From: an uncultured Verrucomicrobiota bacterium | GTDB taxonomy: Bacteria > Verrucomicrobiota > Verrucomicrobiia > Limisphaerales > UBA9464 | DNA: 64,000 nucleotides | Reading direction: 5' to 3' | NCBI GenBank assembly: GCA_903907925.1 | Contig: CAIVQB010000085.1 | Span: 36,683 to 100,682 of the forward strand | In this document: positions 14,900 to 22,419 of the stretch, piece by piece | How positions within the stretch are numbered: position 1 is the first letter of the stretch | How the letters are laid out: every line of letters begins with the position of its first letter | The notes under the pieces: generated by a model | Seen by the model: the letters and a program-made list of their open reading frames with translations, nothing else | The model's database searches: none | Told to the model about the DNA's origin: nothing | Made by a program: the position numbers and the translations under genes

Positions 14900-17065
14900 T
14901 CAGGGAGTTGGGGGTGGCGAATTGGTCGACGCAGCGGGGCGGACCACTAATCCGTAGCGTTTGGCCATGACTGGATCGCCGACGCGTATCCCACCGGTCC
15001 TGCCGGATTTCTCGGCGGCCGATCCCATCTGCGCAGCCGGATTCGTGCTGGGAACCAGCCCATAGCGCTTGGCCATAGCGGGATCCATTCGAACTGGTGC
15101 TGAAATCCTGGCAGCCGTCCGGGGCGGTATTAGGAGGACAGATTTATCGAAACCACCGGGAGGCGATGAATTGCTGGCAGCCGGCCGGGGCAGTTTTTGG
15201 GGAGGCTTGCGCGACTCGATGTAAGGGTTACGCACCCAATTGTTGATGGCCTTGGTTTCAAATAGAAAGCCCAGGGCAAACAGGAAAGCCACGGTGATCG
15301 CGGCCAGGCCAAGGCTCATTTTGACCAACTGCCACAGCAAAGGGTATCCGATGGGGATTCCTCGACGGAAGTTTCCTGCGGCAAACCAAAGGAACAGCGC
15401 CAAGACCGCTACGGGAGCCAAAAAAGAACCCGCCTCAATCAACGTTTGGAACGTCGAATCATCCAACTGAAGCAACGACGGCCGAAGTTGGTTGGCCCGC
15501 CACGCTTCCGAGAGCTCAGTGCCGCGCTCATCCATCCAGACCGCCCCCACCCGCCCGAGTCCGCCTATAATCAAGGCTCCACCCCACTGAATCACCATGG
15601 CATTGCACGCCGCCTTGATGGTGCTGCGACTGATCGACGACCCATAGACGGCCACCCCGGCAAGGCAGAGCCCCCCCAGGGCCTGCACCGTCACCAGCCA
15701 ATGTTCGCCCGGAAGGATGTCGGTCCAGCGCGACTCGCCGTACAGCGTACCAATCATCAGAAACGGCAGCGCAAGTCCGAGCAGGACCGAAAGAAACAAC
15801 GTCACGCCCACCTTCACCCACCACTGCCGGCGGACGGTTGCGGGACAGGTGAGCTGCCAATCCAGGGTTCCCAATTGTCGTTCCTCGGCGATACAAGCGG
15901 CACCGATGAACTGCAGATTCATGCCGCCAAAAATGACCGCGAGAAAGAGCGTCAGGTCCTTGAGGGCGACGAATGAGGTGCTGGGTACCGGTTCTGCGTC
16001 GGGACCGGGCTTCGCCAACCAGATCAGGAATCCCGATCCCACCATCAACGTCGTCACCAACCACGGCACCACGTGCAGCCGGAGTTCCTTGCGCACCAGC
16101 ATCGCCGTTCCACTGCCACCGCGATGCGGCCAGACCGCGCGCATGATGCGATCCAGGATTCCCGCCAGCGGATGCGAACCACTTCCCGATTGCCGCTCAC
16201 TTCGAACTTCGAGGCTCTGAAACGTCTTCCAACCGAGCCAGGCGGACACAACGAGATAGATCGGCATGACGATCCAGCACCAGGCCACCAGGTGCGGTGC
16301 GAAATCATTCAAAGCCTCGCCCGGATGCCGCCACCGCCAGATTTGACCCAACAGAACCTGTCCCACCAGCACCAGAACCATCGGCACCGCCGCGATGAAG
16401 ACGGTTCCCGCGAGCGTTCCCCGGGTCCGAAGGCTGAGGAGTGGACCGGTGCAGAATGCGAAAATCGGCGGCCCGATCAACGGGAGGAGAAACGCGGACA
16501 TTGCATCCCAACCTTCCGCATCGGTCCGGGGTATGAACTCTCCAGAGATCCACACTCCAAGCCCCAACTGCCACAGTGCCAGACCGAGCAGAACGCCCAG
16601 CACCAGGAGCTTGTCCCGGTAGAGTGTCCATCGACTGAACGGCTGGGTCAGCAGGCTGCCCATCGTTCGCTGTTCAAATTCCATCCCAAAGGCCGTCGCC
16701 CCCATCAACGCGCAGCCGCTGAAGAAAGGGATCGGCACAAACCCCTTCCAATCAGCGCTGGGCCCCAGCATCAACAAACCCGGTCCCGCGATGGCCAGCA
16801 ACGCCCCCGGAAGTTGTGCACGAAACTCCTTCTGCAATCGCAGTGCACACGAGCTGTTCTGTCGCCGGGCAATTCCACTGAGCGGCACCAGCAACGCAAT
16901 CAACGGAACGACACCGAAGAACAGCAGGGCCAGGCTGAATTGATTCGAGTCGATCTGGAACGACCAGGTCAGCGGCGGCACCAGCAACAGCAGCCACGCC
17001 GCATGAAAACTGTTCCTACCGAGGCGAAGATTGAGGGTCATAGGTGGCCTTTCCCTTCCATTCAT
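14900..17065 (-). CDS. ABC-2 type transporter permease, internally duplicated, with repeated C-terminal tail
   Basis: A 721-residue polytopic permease in operon with the ATPase gene, whose stop its start overlaps by four bases (ATGA). It looks like two fused ABC-2 units: FGMEFEQRTMGSLLTQPFSR in the first half and IAEERQLGTLDWQLTCPATV in the second have the same E-x(3-4)-GT/S-L pattern that precedes the coupling region. After the last membrane helix, the soluble tail contains two copies of DPxMAKRYGLV about 44 residues apart, flanked by Ser/Thr-Asn-Pro-rich linkers. An alternative ATG 24 bases downstream would start MTLNLRLGRN. The substrate is unknown; YtrA-linked exporters respond to envelope stress or antibiotics. 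Confidence 0.82.
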   Translation of the reverse strand: MNGRERPPMTLNLRLGRNSFHAAWLLLLVPPLTWSFQIDSNQFSLALLFFGVVPLIALLVPLSGIARRQNSSCALRLQKEFRAQLPGALLAIAGPGLLMLGPSADWKGFVPIPFFSGCALMGATAFGMEFEQRTMGSLLTQPFSRWTLYRDKLLVLGVLLGLALWQLGLGVWISGEFIPRTDAEGWDAMSAFLLPLIGPPIFAFCTGPLLSLRTRGTLAGTVFIAAVPMVLVLVGQVLLGQIWRWRHPGEALNDFAPHLVAWCWIVMPIYLVVSAWLGWKTFQSLEVRSERQSGSGSHPLAGILDRIMRAVWPHRGGSGTAMLVRKELRLHVVPWLVTTLMVGSGFLIWLAKPGPDAEPVPSTSFVALKDLTLFLAVIFGGMNLQFIGAACIAEERQLGTLDWQLTCPATVRRQWWVKVGVTLFLSVLLGLALPFLMIGTLYGESRWTDILPGEHWLVTVQALGGLCLAGVAVYGSSISRSTIKAACNAMVIQWGGALIIGGLGRVGAVWMDERGTELSEAWRANQLRPSLLQLDDSTFQTLIEAGSFLAPVAVLALFLWFAAGNFRRGIPIGYPLLWQLVKMSLGLAAITVAFLFALGFLFETKAINNWVRNPYIESRKPPQKLPRPAASNSSPPGGFDKSVLLIPPRTAARISAPVRMDPAMAKRYGLVPSTNPAAQMGSAAEKSGRTGGIRVGDPVMAKRYGLVVRPAASTNSPPPTP

Positions 17066-17955
17066 CGCACCGAAACCATGAAAATCTCCTCCAGTGTCAA
17101 CGCCTCGGCGGTGACCTCGGTGGGATGCATCGCACGCAGCTTCGCCAGCATTTCGTCGCCGTTGCCATTGACGATCAATTCCAGCGAACGGCCGTCGCGT
17201 TTGGCGGATTTGGCGGCGGAAAACTCGGCAGGCGCCGGCGCATCGCCCTCGAACCGCGCGCGCAACCGCCGGAACTTCGAGCGCGCCTCATCGGCATCCA
17301 GGGTCACCATTCCCCTGCCCTTTTCCAGGATGGTGAACCGGTCGATCAACCCCTCGAACTCAGTGATGAGGTGGGTCGATACAAAGACGGTGCGCCTGCC
17401 AGGCACCGCCTCTTGAAAGGCGCCGATGATAGTCTGGATGAATTCGCGCCGAACCAGCGGATCGAGTCCGGAGGTCGGCTCGTCGAGCACCAGCAGTTCC
17501 GGCTCGGCGCAGATCGCGCCGATCAACGCGAGCTGGGTGCGTTGCCCTTTGCTGAGCCCGGGGGTGGGCTGGTCGGGCTCCAGTTGGAGACGTTCCAGCA
17601 GCGCCTTCTCGGTGTCGCGATTCCAGCGCGAACGGAAACTGGCCTGATAATCCAGCGCATCGCGGACCGTCATCCACGGATAAAACGCGACGAAATCCGG
17701 AACATACGCCAAGCGGTCCTTCACTTCCGCCTCAGAGCGCGCCGGATCGAGCCCGAACACCCGGACAGTTCCCGACGCCGGACGCAGCAGGTTCAGCAGA
17801 CACTTGATGGTGGTGGTCTTCCCGGCGCCATTTCGGCCAAAGAAGCCGTAACACCGGCCCGGCTCAACGCTGAGGGACAATCCGTTGACCGCGTCCATGC
17901 GGCCGTAGCGGTGAACCAGGTCCCGGATTTCGATGACAGGAGTGTCGGAGTTCAT
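17062..17955 (-). CDS. ABC transporter ATP-binding protein
   Basis: A 297-residue nucleotide-binding subunit with Walker A GRNGAGKT (40-47), signature LSKGQ (a variant of LSGGQ), and Walker B ELLVLDEPTSGLDP. The C-terminal about 80 residues form an extra domain with no strong motif, common in ABC-2 exporters. It energises the permease encoded immediately downstream with a 4-nt overlap. Upstream in the same direction are a small membrane protein and a YtrA-type GntR regulator, the normal composition of regulator-controlled export operons. Confidence 0.92.
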   Translation of the reverse strand: MNSDTPVIEIRDLVHRYGRMDAVNGLSLSVEPGRCYGFFGRNGAGKTTTIKCLLNLLRPASGTVRVFGLDPARSEAEVKDRLAYVPDFVAFYPWMTVRDALDYQASFRSRWNRDTEKALLERLQLEPDQPTPGLSKGQRTQLALIGAICAEPELLVLDEPTSGLDPLVRREFIQTIIGAFQEAVPGRRTVFVSTHLITEFEGLIDRFTILEKGRGMVTLDADEARSKFRRLRARFEGDAPAPAEFSAAKSAKRDGRSLELIVNGNGDEMLAKLRAMHPTEVTAEALTLEEIFMVSVR

Positions 17956-17993
17956 GGCGAGGGGAGAGGTGGAAGGTCGACGAAATTGAAGGA

Positions 17994-18191
17994 TCAGGAA
18001 CGGCCCTGAGCGATCCCGCGCAGCGCCGCACCAACGCCGGTCATCGACAGGCCGATTCCGAGTGCGAGCAGTGCGACGCTGGAGCCGGGCATGGAACCCT
18101 CATGTCGCCACAAGGCGACCGCGGGCATGATGAAGCCAAGGCCGATGAGCAAACCGGCAACGCCGGCAACGAGGAGCAGGATGCGTTTCAT
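17994..18191 (-). CDS. Small two-helix membrane protein of the GntR/ABC operon
   Basis: A 65-residue protein with two hydrophobic helices: about 3-27 (ILLLVAGVAGLLIGLGFI) and 39-59 (SVALLALGIGLSMTGVGAAL), linked by the short polar loop WRHEGSMPG. It lies between the regulator and the ATPase gene and ends 39 bases before the ATPase start. Small membrane proteins are common in YtrA-type operons, but I know no defined function for this one. The heptamer minisatellite lies just upstream, in its leader. Confidence 0.65.
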   Translation of the reverse strand: MKRILLLVAGVAGLLIGLGFIMPAVALWRHEGSMPGSSVALLALGIGLSMTGVGAALRGIAQGRS

Positions 18192-18222
18192 GGGAGGGTG
18201 GGGTCTGGGGGACTAGGAGCTT

Positions 18223-18327
18223 GGGTCTGGCGTCTGGGATCTGGGGTCTGGCGTCTGGGATCTGGGATCTGGGATCTGGGGTCTGGCGTCTGGGATCTGG
18301 GATCTGGGATCTGGGATCTGGGATCTG
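18223..18327. repeat. Heptamer minisatellite, 15 units with ordered variants
   Basis: Fifteen contiguous 7-bp units of the form G-N-N-TCTG fill 18223-18327. Writing GGGTCTG=a, GCGTCTG=b, GGATCTG=c, the order is a b c / a b c c c / a b c c c c c: a three-step series in which only c expands. A looser heptamer series (TTGGAAC-like) continues from about 18331 to the stop of the GntR gene at 18358. It occupies the spacer between gntR and the small membrane protein gene and does not interrupt either frame. Confidence 0.93.
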
Positions 18328-18357
18328 GGGCCTTGGAACTTGGAACCTGGAACTTCG

Positions 18358-18765
18358 CTAGTTCGGCTCGCGTTGACGTTGGCGGTCGTGAAAGGCGGTG
18401 AGGCGTTCCTTGAGGAGGGCCTGCAGGGCGTCGTCGCCGATCTGGAGGTGATGGGCCTGCACAATGACAGCGTCCAACTCGGCACCGAGCCGTTCCGATC
18501 GAACCGAGCGCTTGAGCGGCGAGGCTCCGTTGGCCTTGAGGTAGCAGCCACTGCCCTGGCGCAATTCCAGTACCCCTTCCGTCTCCAGCGCCGCATAGGC
18601 CCGGGCCACGGTGTTGCGGTTGATCCGTAGATCCTCGGCGAGCGCGCGGACCGAGGGCAGCGGATCCCCGGGGCGAAGCGCACCGGACGCGGCGGCGGAC
18701 TGCACCTGCTGAACAATCTGCAGGTAGACCGGCACGCCGGATTTGAAATTAAGTTGAACAACCAT
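18358..18765 (-). CDS. GntR-family transcriptional regulator, YtrA subfamily
   Basis: A 135-residue regulator with an N-terminal winged helix-turn-helix: SGVPVYLQIVQQVQSAAASG (about residues 9-28), PGDPLPSVRALAEDLRINRN, and TVARAYAALETEGVLELRQG, the classic GntR signature. The C-terminal part is short (about 60 residues), as in the YtrA subfamily, which lacks a large effector domain. I chose ATG at 18765; an upstream in-frame ATG at 18852 would add 29 unrelated residues. It heads an operon with a small membrane protein, ATPase and permease and is likely an autorepressor released by an envelope-related signal. Confidence 0.88.
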   Translation of the reverse strand: MVVQLNFKSGVPVYLQIVQQVQSAAASGALRPGDPLPSVRALAEDLRINRNTVARAYAALETEGVLELRQGSGCYLKANGASPLKRSVRSERLGAELDAVIVQAHHLQIGDDALQALLKERLTAFHDRQRQREPN

Positions 18766-18780
18766 GGGAGCGACGCGAAG

Positions 18781-18809
18781 ACAGTGACCTAGTACACTAT
18801 GACAGTCAA
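18781..18809 (-). promoter_or_regulatory. Candidate promoter/operator of the GntR/ABC operon
   Basis: On the minus strand TTGACT (complement of 18804-18809) is followed by a region containing TAGTGTACTAGGTCACTGT, in which AGTGTACT and a second CACTGT-like half are the only dyad-like elements. YtrA-type repressors usually bind just upstream of their own start. The -10 match is poor, so this is a weak assignment by position and partial consensus. Confidence 0.25.
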
Positions 18810-18852
18810 CCGGAAAGTTCGCGATTGTGAATGTGCGGGCGTATTTTGACAC

Positions 18853-19250
18853 TGTCCCCGAACGCAGCGGTCCGAAGGGAGTCCCGCGTTTAGGCGGTTA
18901 GCGTGGGCCCAAGCCCGGAGCGCAGTTCTCAGGGCCAACGGCCCACCCCATACCAGCCTTGGGCACCGCCCAAGGTGGAGGGCCCGGTTCCACCCGAGCC
19001 CCCTATTCGTTTGGGTACGCGGTGGATCGGCCGCCGTGGGTCGGATGCATGCCCAACGTTGTTCCAAGGAGCTTCCATAGGGGCAGTGTCGAGATGCGCC
19101 CTGAATGTGATGACAAACACGGGCCATCGCGGCGGGCAAAACCTCCGACCTGACGAAACGGATCCGCGAAAAACGCGAAACGCGTGTCGGGCGTTATCTT
19201 CCAAAAAGCCTCATTTTCAGGCCGACGCTGTTCACACCAATCACCGCAGT
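18853..19250. other. Non-coding gap with REP-like and dispersed repeat units
   Basis: No gene is seen. Bases 18877-18897 (GGGAGTCCCGCGTTTAGGCG then G) match REP-like units near 39976 and 40765. Bases around 18988-19010 carry GGTTCCACCCGAGCCCC followed by CTATTCG, also present near 11032 (and inverted at 11132). The remainder (about 19030-19250) shows no structure that I recognise. The gap separates gntR from the 3' end of the duplicated hydrolase gene, which is transcribed toward it. Confidence 0.55.
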
Positions 19251-20822
19251 TTAACGCACGGTTGCAGCGATGAAGTCGGCGACCCACCGGGGATCCTGGG
19301 GAGCGAGCGGGTAGTGACCGCCATCTTCCCGGACGACCACGGTCATCGCTCCTCCGAGCGCCTTGTAACGTTGCTCCACCACGCCCGTTTGGCTCTTGAA
19401 GGCCGGGTCGAGCCCACCACAGACGTGCAGCAACGGAACGGCCGCTTTGGCCAAAGGCTCGAGGGATTCCAGCAGGGGTGCCTTCGACATGGAGCTGATG
19501 AGAACGGGGTTCTCGCCGTAGATGCAGGACACCTTGTCGGGATTCTGGATCGCCCACGCGTAGGCATCGCCGGCCGATCGACCGGCACCTTCCATCACCG
19601 GCTTCTTTGAAAAACCGTGCCCGGTCAGATGTTGATAGACAGCGTTCCAGTGAGCCAACACCGGGCCATCCGTGTTGTAGGAGACCGGACCGGTGACGAT
19701 ATGAAAGCCCTTGGCCAACAGTGCCAGATCCACTGCCGCGTCGCGGCGAACGAATTCCGCGCGAAACACCCAGGGTTTTCCGGGAGCGGCGGTCTTCGGA
19801 ATGATGACCGTCGTCGCACCTTCGACACCGTTCAACTCGAAGGAATAGCGCTCATAGCACTCGGCGAACCAGGCTCCACGCGTGGTGATGTAGGTCCCTT
19901 CCTTCGGGAACTCGCGGTAGGAGTTCTCGACCGAATAGAAGGACGACCGGGTAATCCTACCGCTCAAGTAATCCGGAGGCGTGGAGGTGGCCGGTTGAAC
20001 GCTTTGCACGATGAAATCGGCGATCGGCGTGGGATCGCGCAGGCTGTGGGGATGATGGGCGGCACCGTCCTTGATCATCACCGAGATGCGTCCACCGAGT
20101 TGCTGATAGAGATCTTCGATGACGTTCGAATACCTGCCCAACAAGGGATCGATGCTGCCGCAGACGTGGAGCAACGGGATGTCATTGGTGGCCAGAACAC
20201 CGATCCTCAGCAGAAGCCCAGGGTTACCGCCCGGATTGTCGGCGTAGATGCAGGAAACTTTGCCCGGATTGGCGGTGGCCCAGGTGTAGGCATACTCTCC
20301 TCCGCGGCTCATGCCGATGAAGGCGGGTTTGGGAGACAACCCGTGCTTTGCGGTCAGGAACTCATACCACGCATCCCACTCCCGGCCTGGCTTCAAGGTG
20401 GCGTTGGCCGAAATGTATGCGACGTGGAATCCGCGGCGCAGGAGCTCAATCTCCGTTTGCGGCTGATGATCCCAGTAACAACCCCGCCACGACCAGGGCT
20501 TGCCCGGTGCAGGCACCTTCGGAACGACGACCACACACCGGCGTTGACCCTGGACTGGATCCCGGACACCAAACCGTTCGCCTTCCGGTGCCTGGAACGG
20601 GGTGATGACCAGAGTGGCCTCGTCCATCACGTAGTCGAACCGCTCGAACCCGTCGTGCCAGGCGCTCTTCCCACCGTCAAAGTCGACGGCCGAATCCGCC
20701 GCCAATCCCATCGTCAAATTCCAAGCCAAGGCGGCGGCGAAAACGGCCAGAGTGACCCATCGCGACCAGCGAGTTTGATTTGAACCGGTTTCGGCTGAAT
20801 CCGGCAGGCTCTGTGGGTTCAT
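19251..20822 (-). CDS. Secreted protein with two tandem alpha/beta-hydrolase domains
   Basis: A 523-residue protein with an N-terminal hydrophobic segment (22-40; probable signal peptide or anchor). Two homologous units follow: about 60-275 and 310-523. Shared landmarks are PAPGKPWSWR/AAPGKPWVFR, a downstream NPxKVSCIY segment, PLLHVCGSIDP/PLLHVCGGLDP, and a C-terminal ADFI. Unit 1 has a nucleophile elbow G-M-S172-R-G-G, Asp225 and His256/257. In unit 2 the aligned position is Gly414 (EGAGRSAG); Asp472 and His503 persist. Unit 1 could be an esterase/lipase-like hydrolase; unit 2 looks catalytically dead unless Ser416 substitutes. The substrate is unknown, and it is not in an operon. Confidence 0.78.
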   Translation of the reverse strand: MNPQSLPDSAETGSNQTRWSRWVTLAVFAAALAWNLTMGLAADSAVDFDGGKSAWHDGFERFDYVMDEATLVITPFQAPEGERFGVRDPVQGQRRCVVVVPKVPAPGKPWSWRGCYWDHQPQTEIELLRRGFHVAYISANATLKPGREWDAWYEFLTAKHGLSPKPAFIGMSRGGEYAYTWATANPGKVSCIYADNPGGNPGLLLRIGVLATNDIPLLHVCGSIDPLLGRYSNVIEDLYQQLGGRISVMIKDGAAHHPHSLRDPTPIADFIVQSVQPATSTPPDYLSGRITRSSFYSVENSYREFPKEGTYITTRGAWFAECYERYSFELNGVEGATTVIIPKTAAPGKPWVFRAEFVRRDAAVDLALLAKGFHIVTGPVSYNTDGPVLAHWNAVYQHLTGHGFSKKPVMEGAGRSAGDAYAWAIQNPDKVSCIYGENPVLISSMSKAPLLESLEPLAKAAVPLLHVCGGLDPAFKSQTGVVEQRYKALGGAMTVVVREDGGHYPLAPQDPRWVADFIAATVR

Positions 20823-21006
20823 GAAGGAAGGAATTCGGGGAACTCGGCGACGCTATCCACGTCGTGAGCGGGCGTCGAGCGTCACGGGGCGGGACTTCCT
20901 TTGGGGAATCTCGACCTCACCCCGCGCGCGATGCGCCAGCCCGACCCGCACCCATCCCCGCGGGACAAGCGTTTTCAAAAGCGGCGTTCCCCCCTAGCCT
21001 GCCGAC

Positions 21007-22386
21007 GTGCTCGACGGCCTGCCACCGCAGTTGCTCCGGATGCTTCGTGAAACTCCGGCGCTCGCCCACGCCTACCTGGTCGGCGGATGCGTGCGCGATG
21101 CCCTGATCGGGACGGAGGGAAAGGACTTCGATCTCGAAGTGTTCGGCATCGATTCCGGAACTCTGATTCGAGCGCTGTCACCGTGGGGACGCACCGATAC
21201 CGTTGGCCGTTCCTTCGGCGTGGTGAAACTCAGCATCCCCGGGCATACCTTCGATTTTTCACTGCCACGCCGGGACTCAAAGACCGGCCCCGGCCATCGC
21301 GGATTCGAGGTGGATGTGGATCCCGGATTGTCGCCGCGCGAGGCGGCGGCGCGGCGCGATTTTACGGTGAACGCGATGATGTACGATCCGCGTCGCGGCG
21401 AACTGTTGGATTTTTTTGGCGGCGAGTCGGATCTGCAGAATCGGATTCTCCGGCACACCAGCCCGGCTTTTTCCGAGGATCCGCTCCGCGTGCTCCGTGG
21501 AATGCAGTTTGCCTCCCGATTCGAACTGACGGCCGCGCCGGAAACTTTGGAGTTGTGCCGGAGCATCAGCGGCACCTACGGCGAACTGGCGATCGAACGG
21601 GTCCGCGAGGAATGGATGAAGTGGGCGACCAAGTCGGTCCTACCCTCGGCCGGTCTCCGGTTTCTGCGCGACGCCGGTTGGTTGGAACACTTTCCGGAAG
21701 TGGCGGCGCTGGCCGGTGTGAAGCAGGACCCTGAATGGCATCCTGAAGGCGATGTCTGGACCCATACACTGGAGTGCCTGGATGCCCTGATGACACTGCC
21801 GGAGTGGCAGGCGGCCGATGCGGCCGGGCGCGCGATCCTCGCCCTCGCCGTTCTCGCCCATGATTTCGGTAAACCCGCCTGCACGCAAATCGTCGAGCGG
21901 GACGGCCGGATGCGAATCGTTTCGCCGGGGCATGAGCCAGCGGGAGGACCGATCGCCGTCAGCTTCCTCGAACGCCTCGCGATTCCGGCATCGCTGGCGG
22001 ATTCCGTCGTGCCCTTGGTGTTGAATCACCTCGCGCATCTCACCGATCCCACGCCACGTGCGATCCGACGTCTCGCCCGGCGGCTGGCCCCGGCCACCAT
22101 TCGTCAACTGGCGGTGGTGATGACTGCAGATGCGTTCGGGCGGCCGCCGAGGCCGCGGGAAATCCCGGCCGGCGTGAGTGGCCTCCTCGCCGCCGCCGGG
22201 ACGATGAAACTGGCATCCTCAGCGCCCCGTCCGATCCTGCTGGGCCGGCATTTGACCAGCGAAGGATGGGTTCCGGGTCCCGAATTCAAACCGGTGCTCG
22301 ACGCCGCGTTTGAGGCCCAATTGGACGGCGTCTTCGCTGATCTGGAGGGCGCCCTGAATTGGCTGCGCACCCGAAGCCGGGGTTGA
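21007..22386 (+). CDS. tRNA nucleotidyltransferase/poly(A) polymerase family protein with HD domain
   Basis: A 459-residue class II nucleotidyltransferase. VGGCVRD (25-31) and the catalytic pair Asp40/Asp42 in GKDFDLEVFG form the polymerase site. RRDFTVNAMMYDP and EDPLRVLRGMQFASRF are the conserved head/neck motifs, and HTLECLDAL with LAVLAHDFGKP is an HD-type phosphohydrolase region, as in bacterial CCA-adding enzymes of the Cca/HD type. It would repair or build tRNA 3' CCA ends, or polyadenylate RNA. Sequence alone cannot separate CCA from A-adding activity. The start is GTG at 21007; the gene diverges from the duplicated hydrolase gene. Confidence 0.88.
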   Translation: MLDGLPPQLLRMLRETPALAHAYLVGGCVRDALIGTEGKDFDLEVFGIDSGTLIRALSPWGRTDTVGRSFGVVKLSIPGHTFDFSLPRRDSKTGPGHRGFEVDVDPGLSPREAAARRDFTVNAMMYDPRRGELLDFFGGESDLQNRILRHTSPAFSEDPLRVLRGMQFASRFELTAAPETLELCRSISGTYGELAIERVREEWMKWATKSVLPSAGLRFLRDAGWLEHFPEVAALAGVKQDPEWHPEGDVWTHTLECLDALMTLPEWQAADAAGRAILALAVLAHDFGKPACTQIVERDGRMRIVSPGHEPAGGPIAVSFLERLAIPASLADSVVPLVLNHLAHLTDPTPRAIRRLARRLAPATIRQLAVVMTADAFGRPPRPREIPAGVSGLLAAAGTMKLASSAPRPILLGRHLTSEGWVPGPEFKPVLDAAFEAQLDGVFADLEGALNWLRTRSRG

Positions 22387-22419
22387 AACCCAACCCGCTG
22401 TCGTGACGAGCCCCGCCGC

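Noticed and set aside
18223..18327. CRISPR-like array
   Set aside because: The repeats are contiguous 7-mers without spacers, and no cas genes are near.
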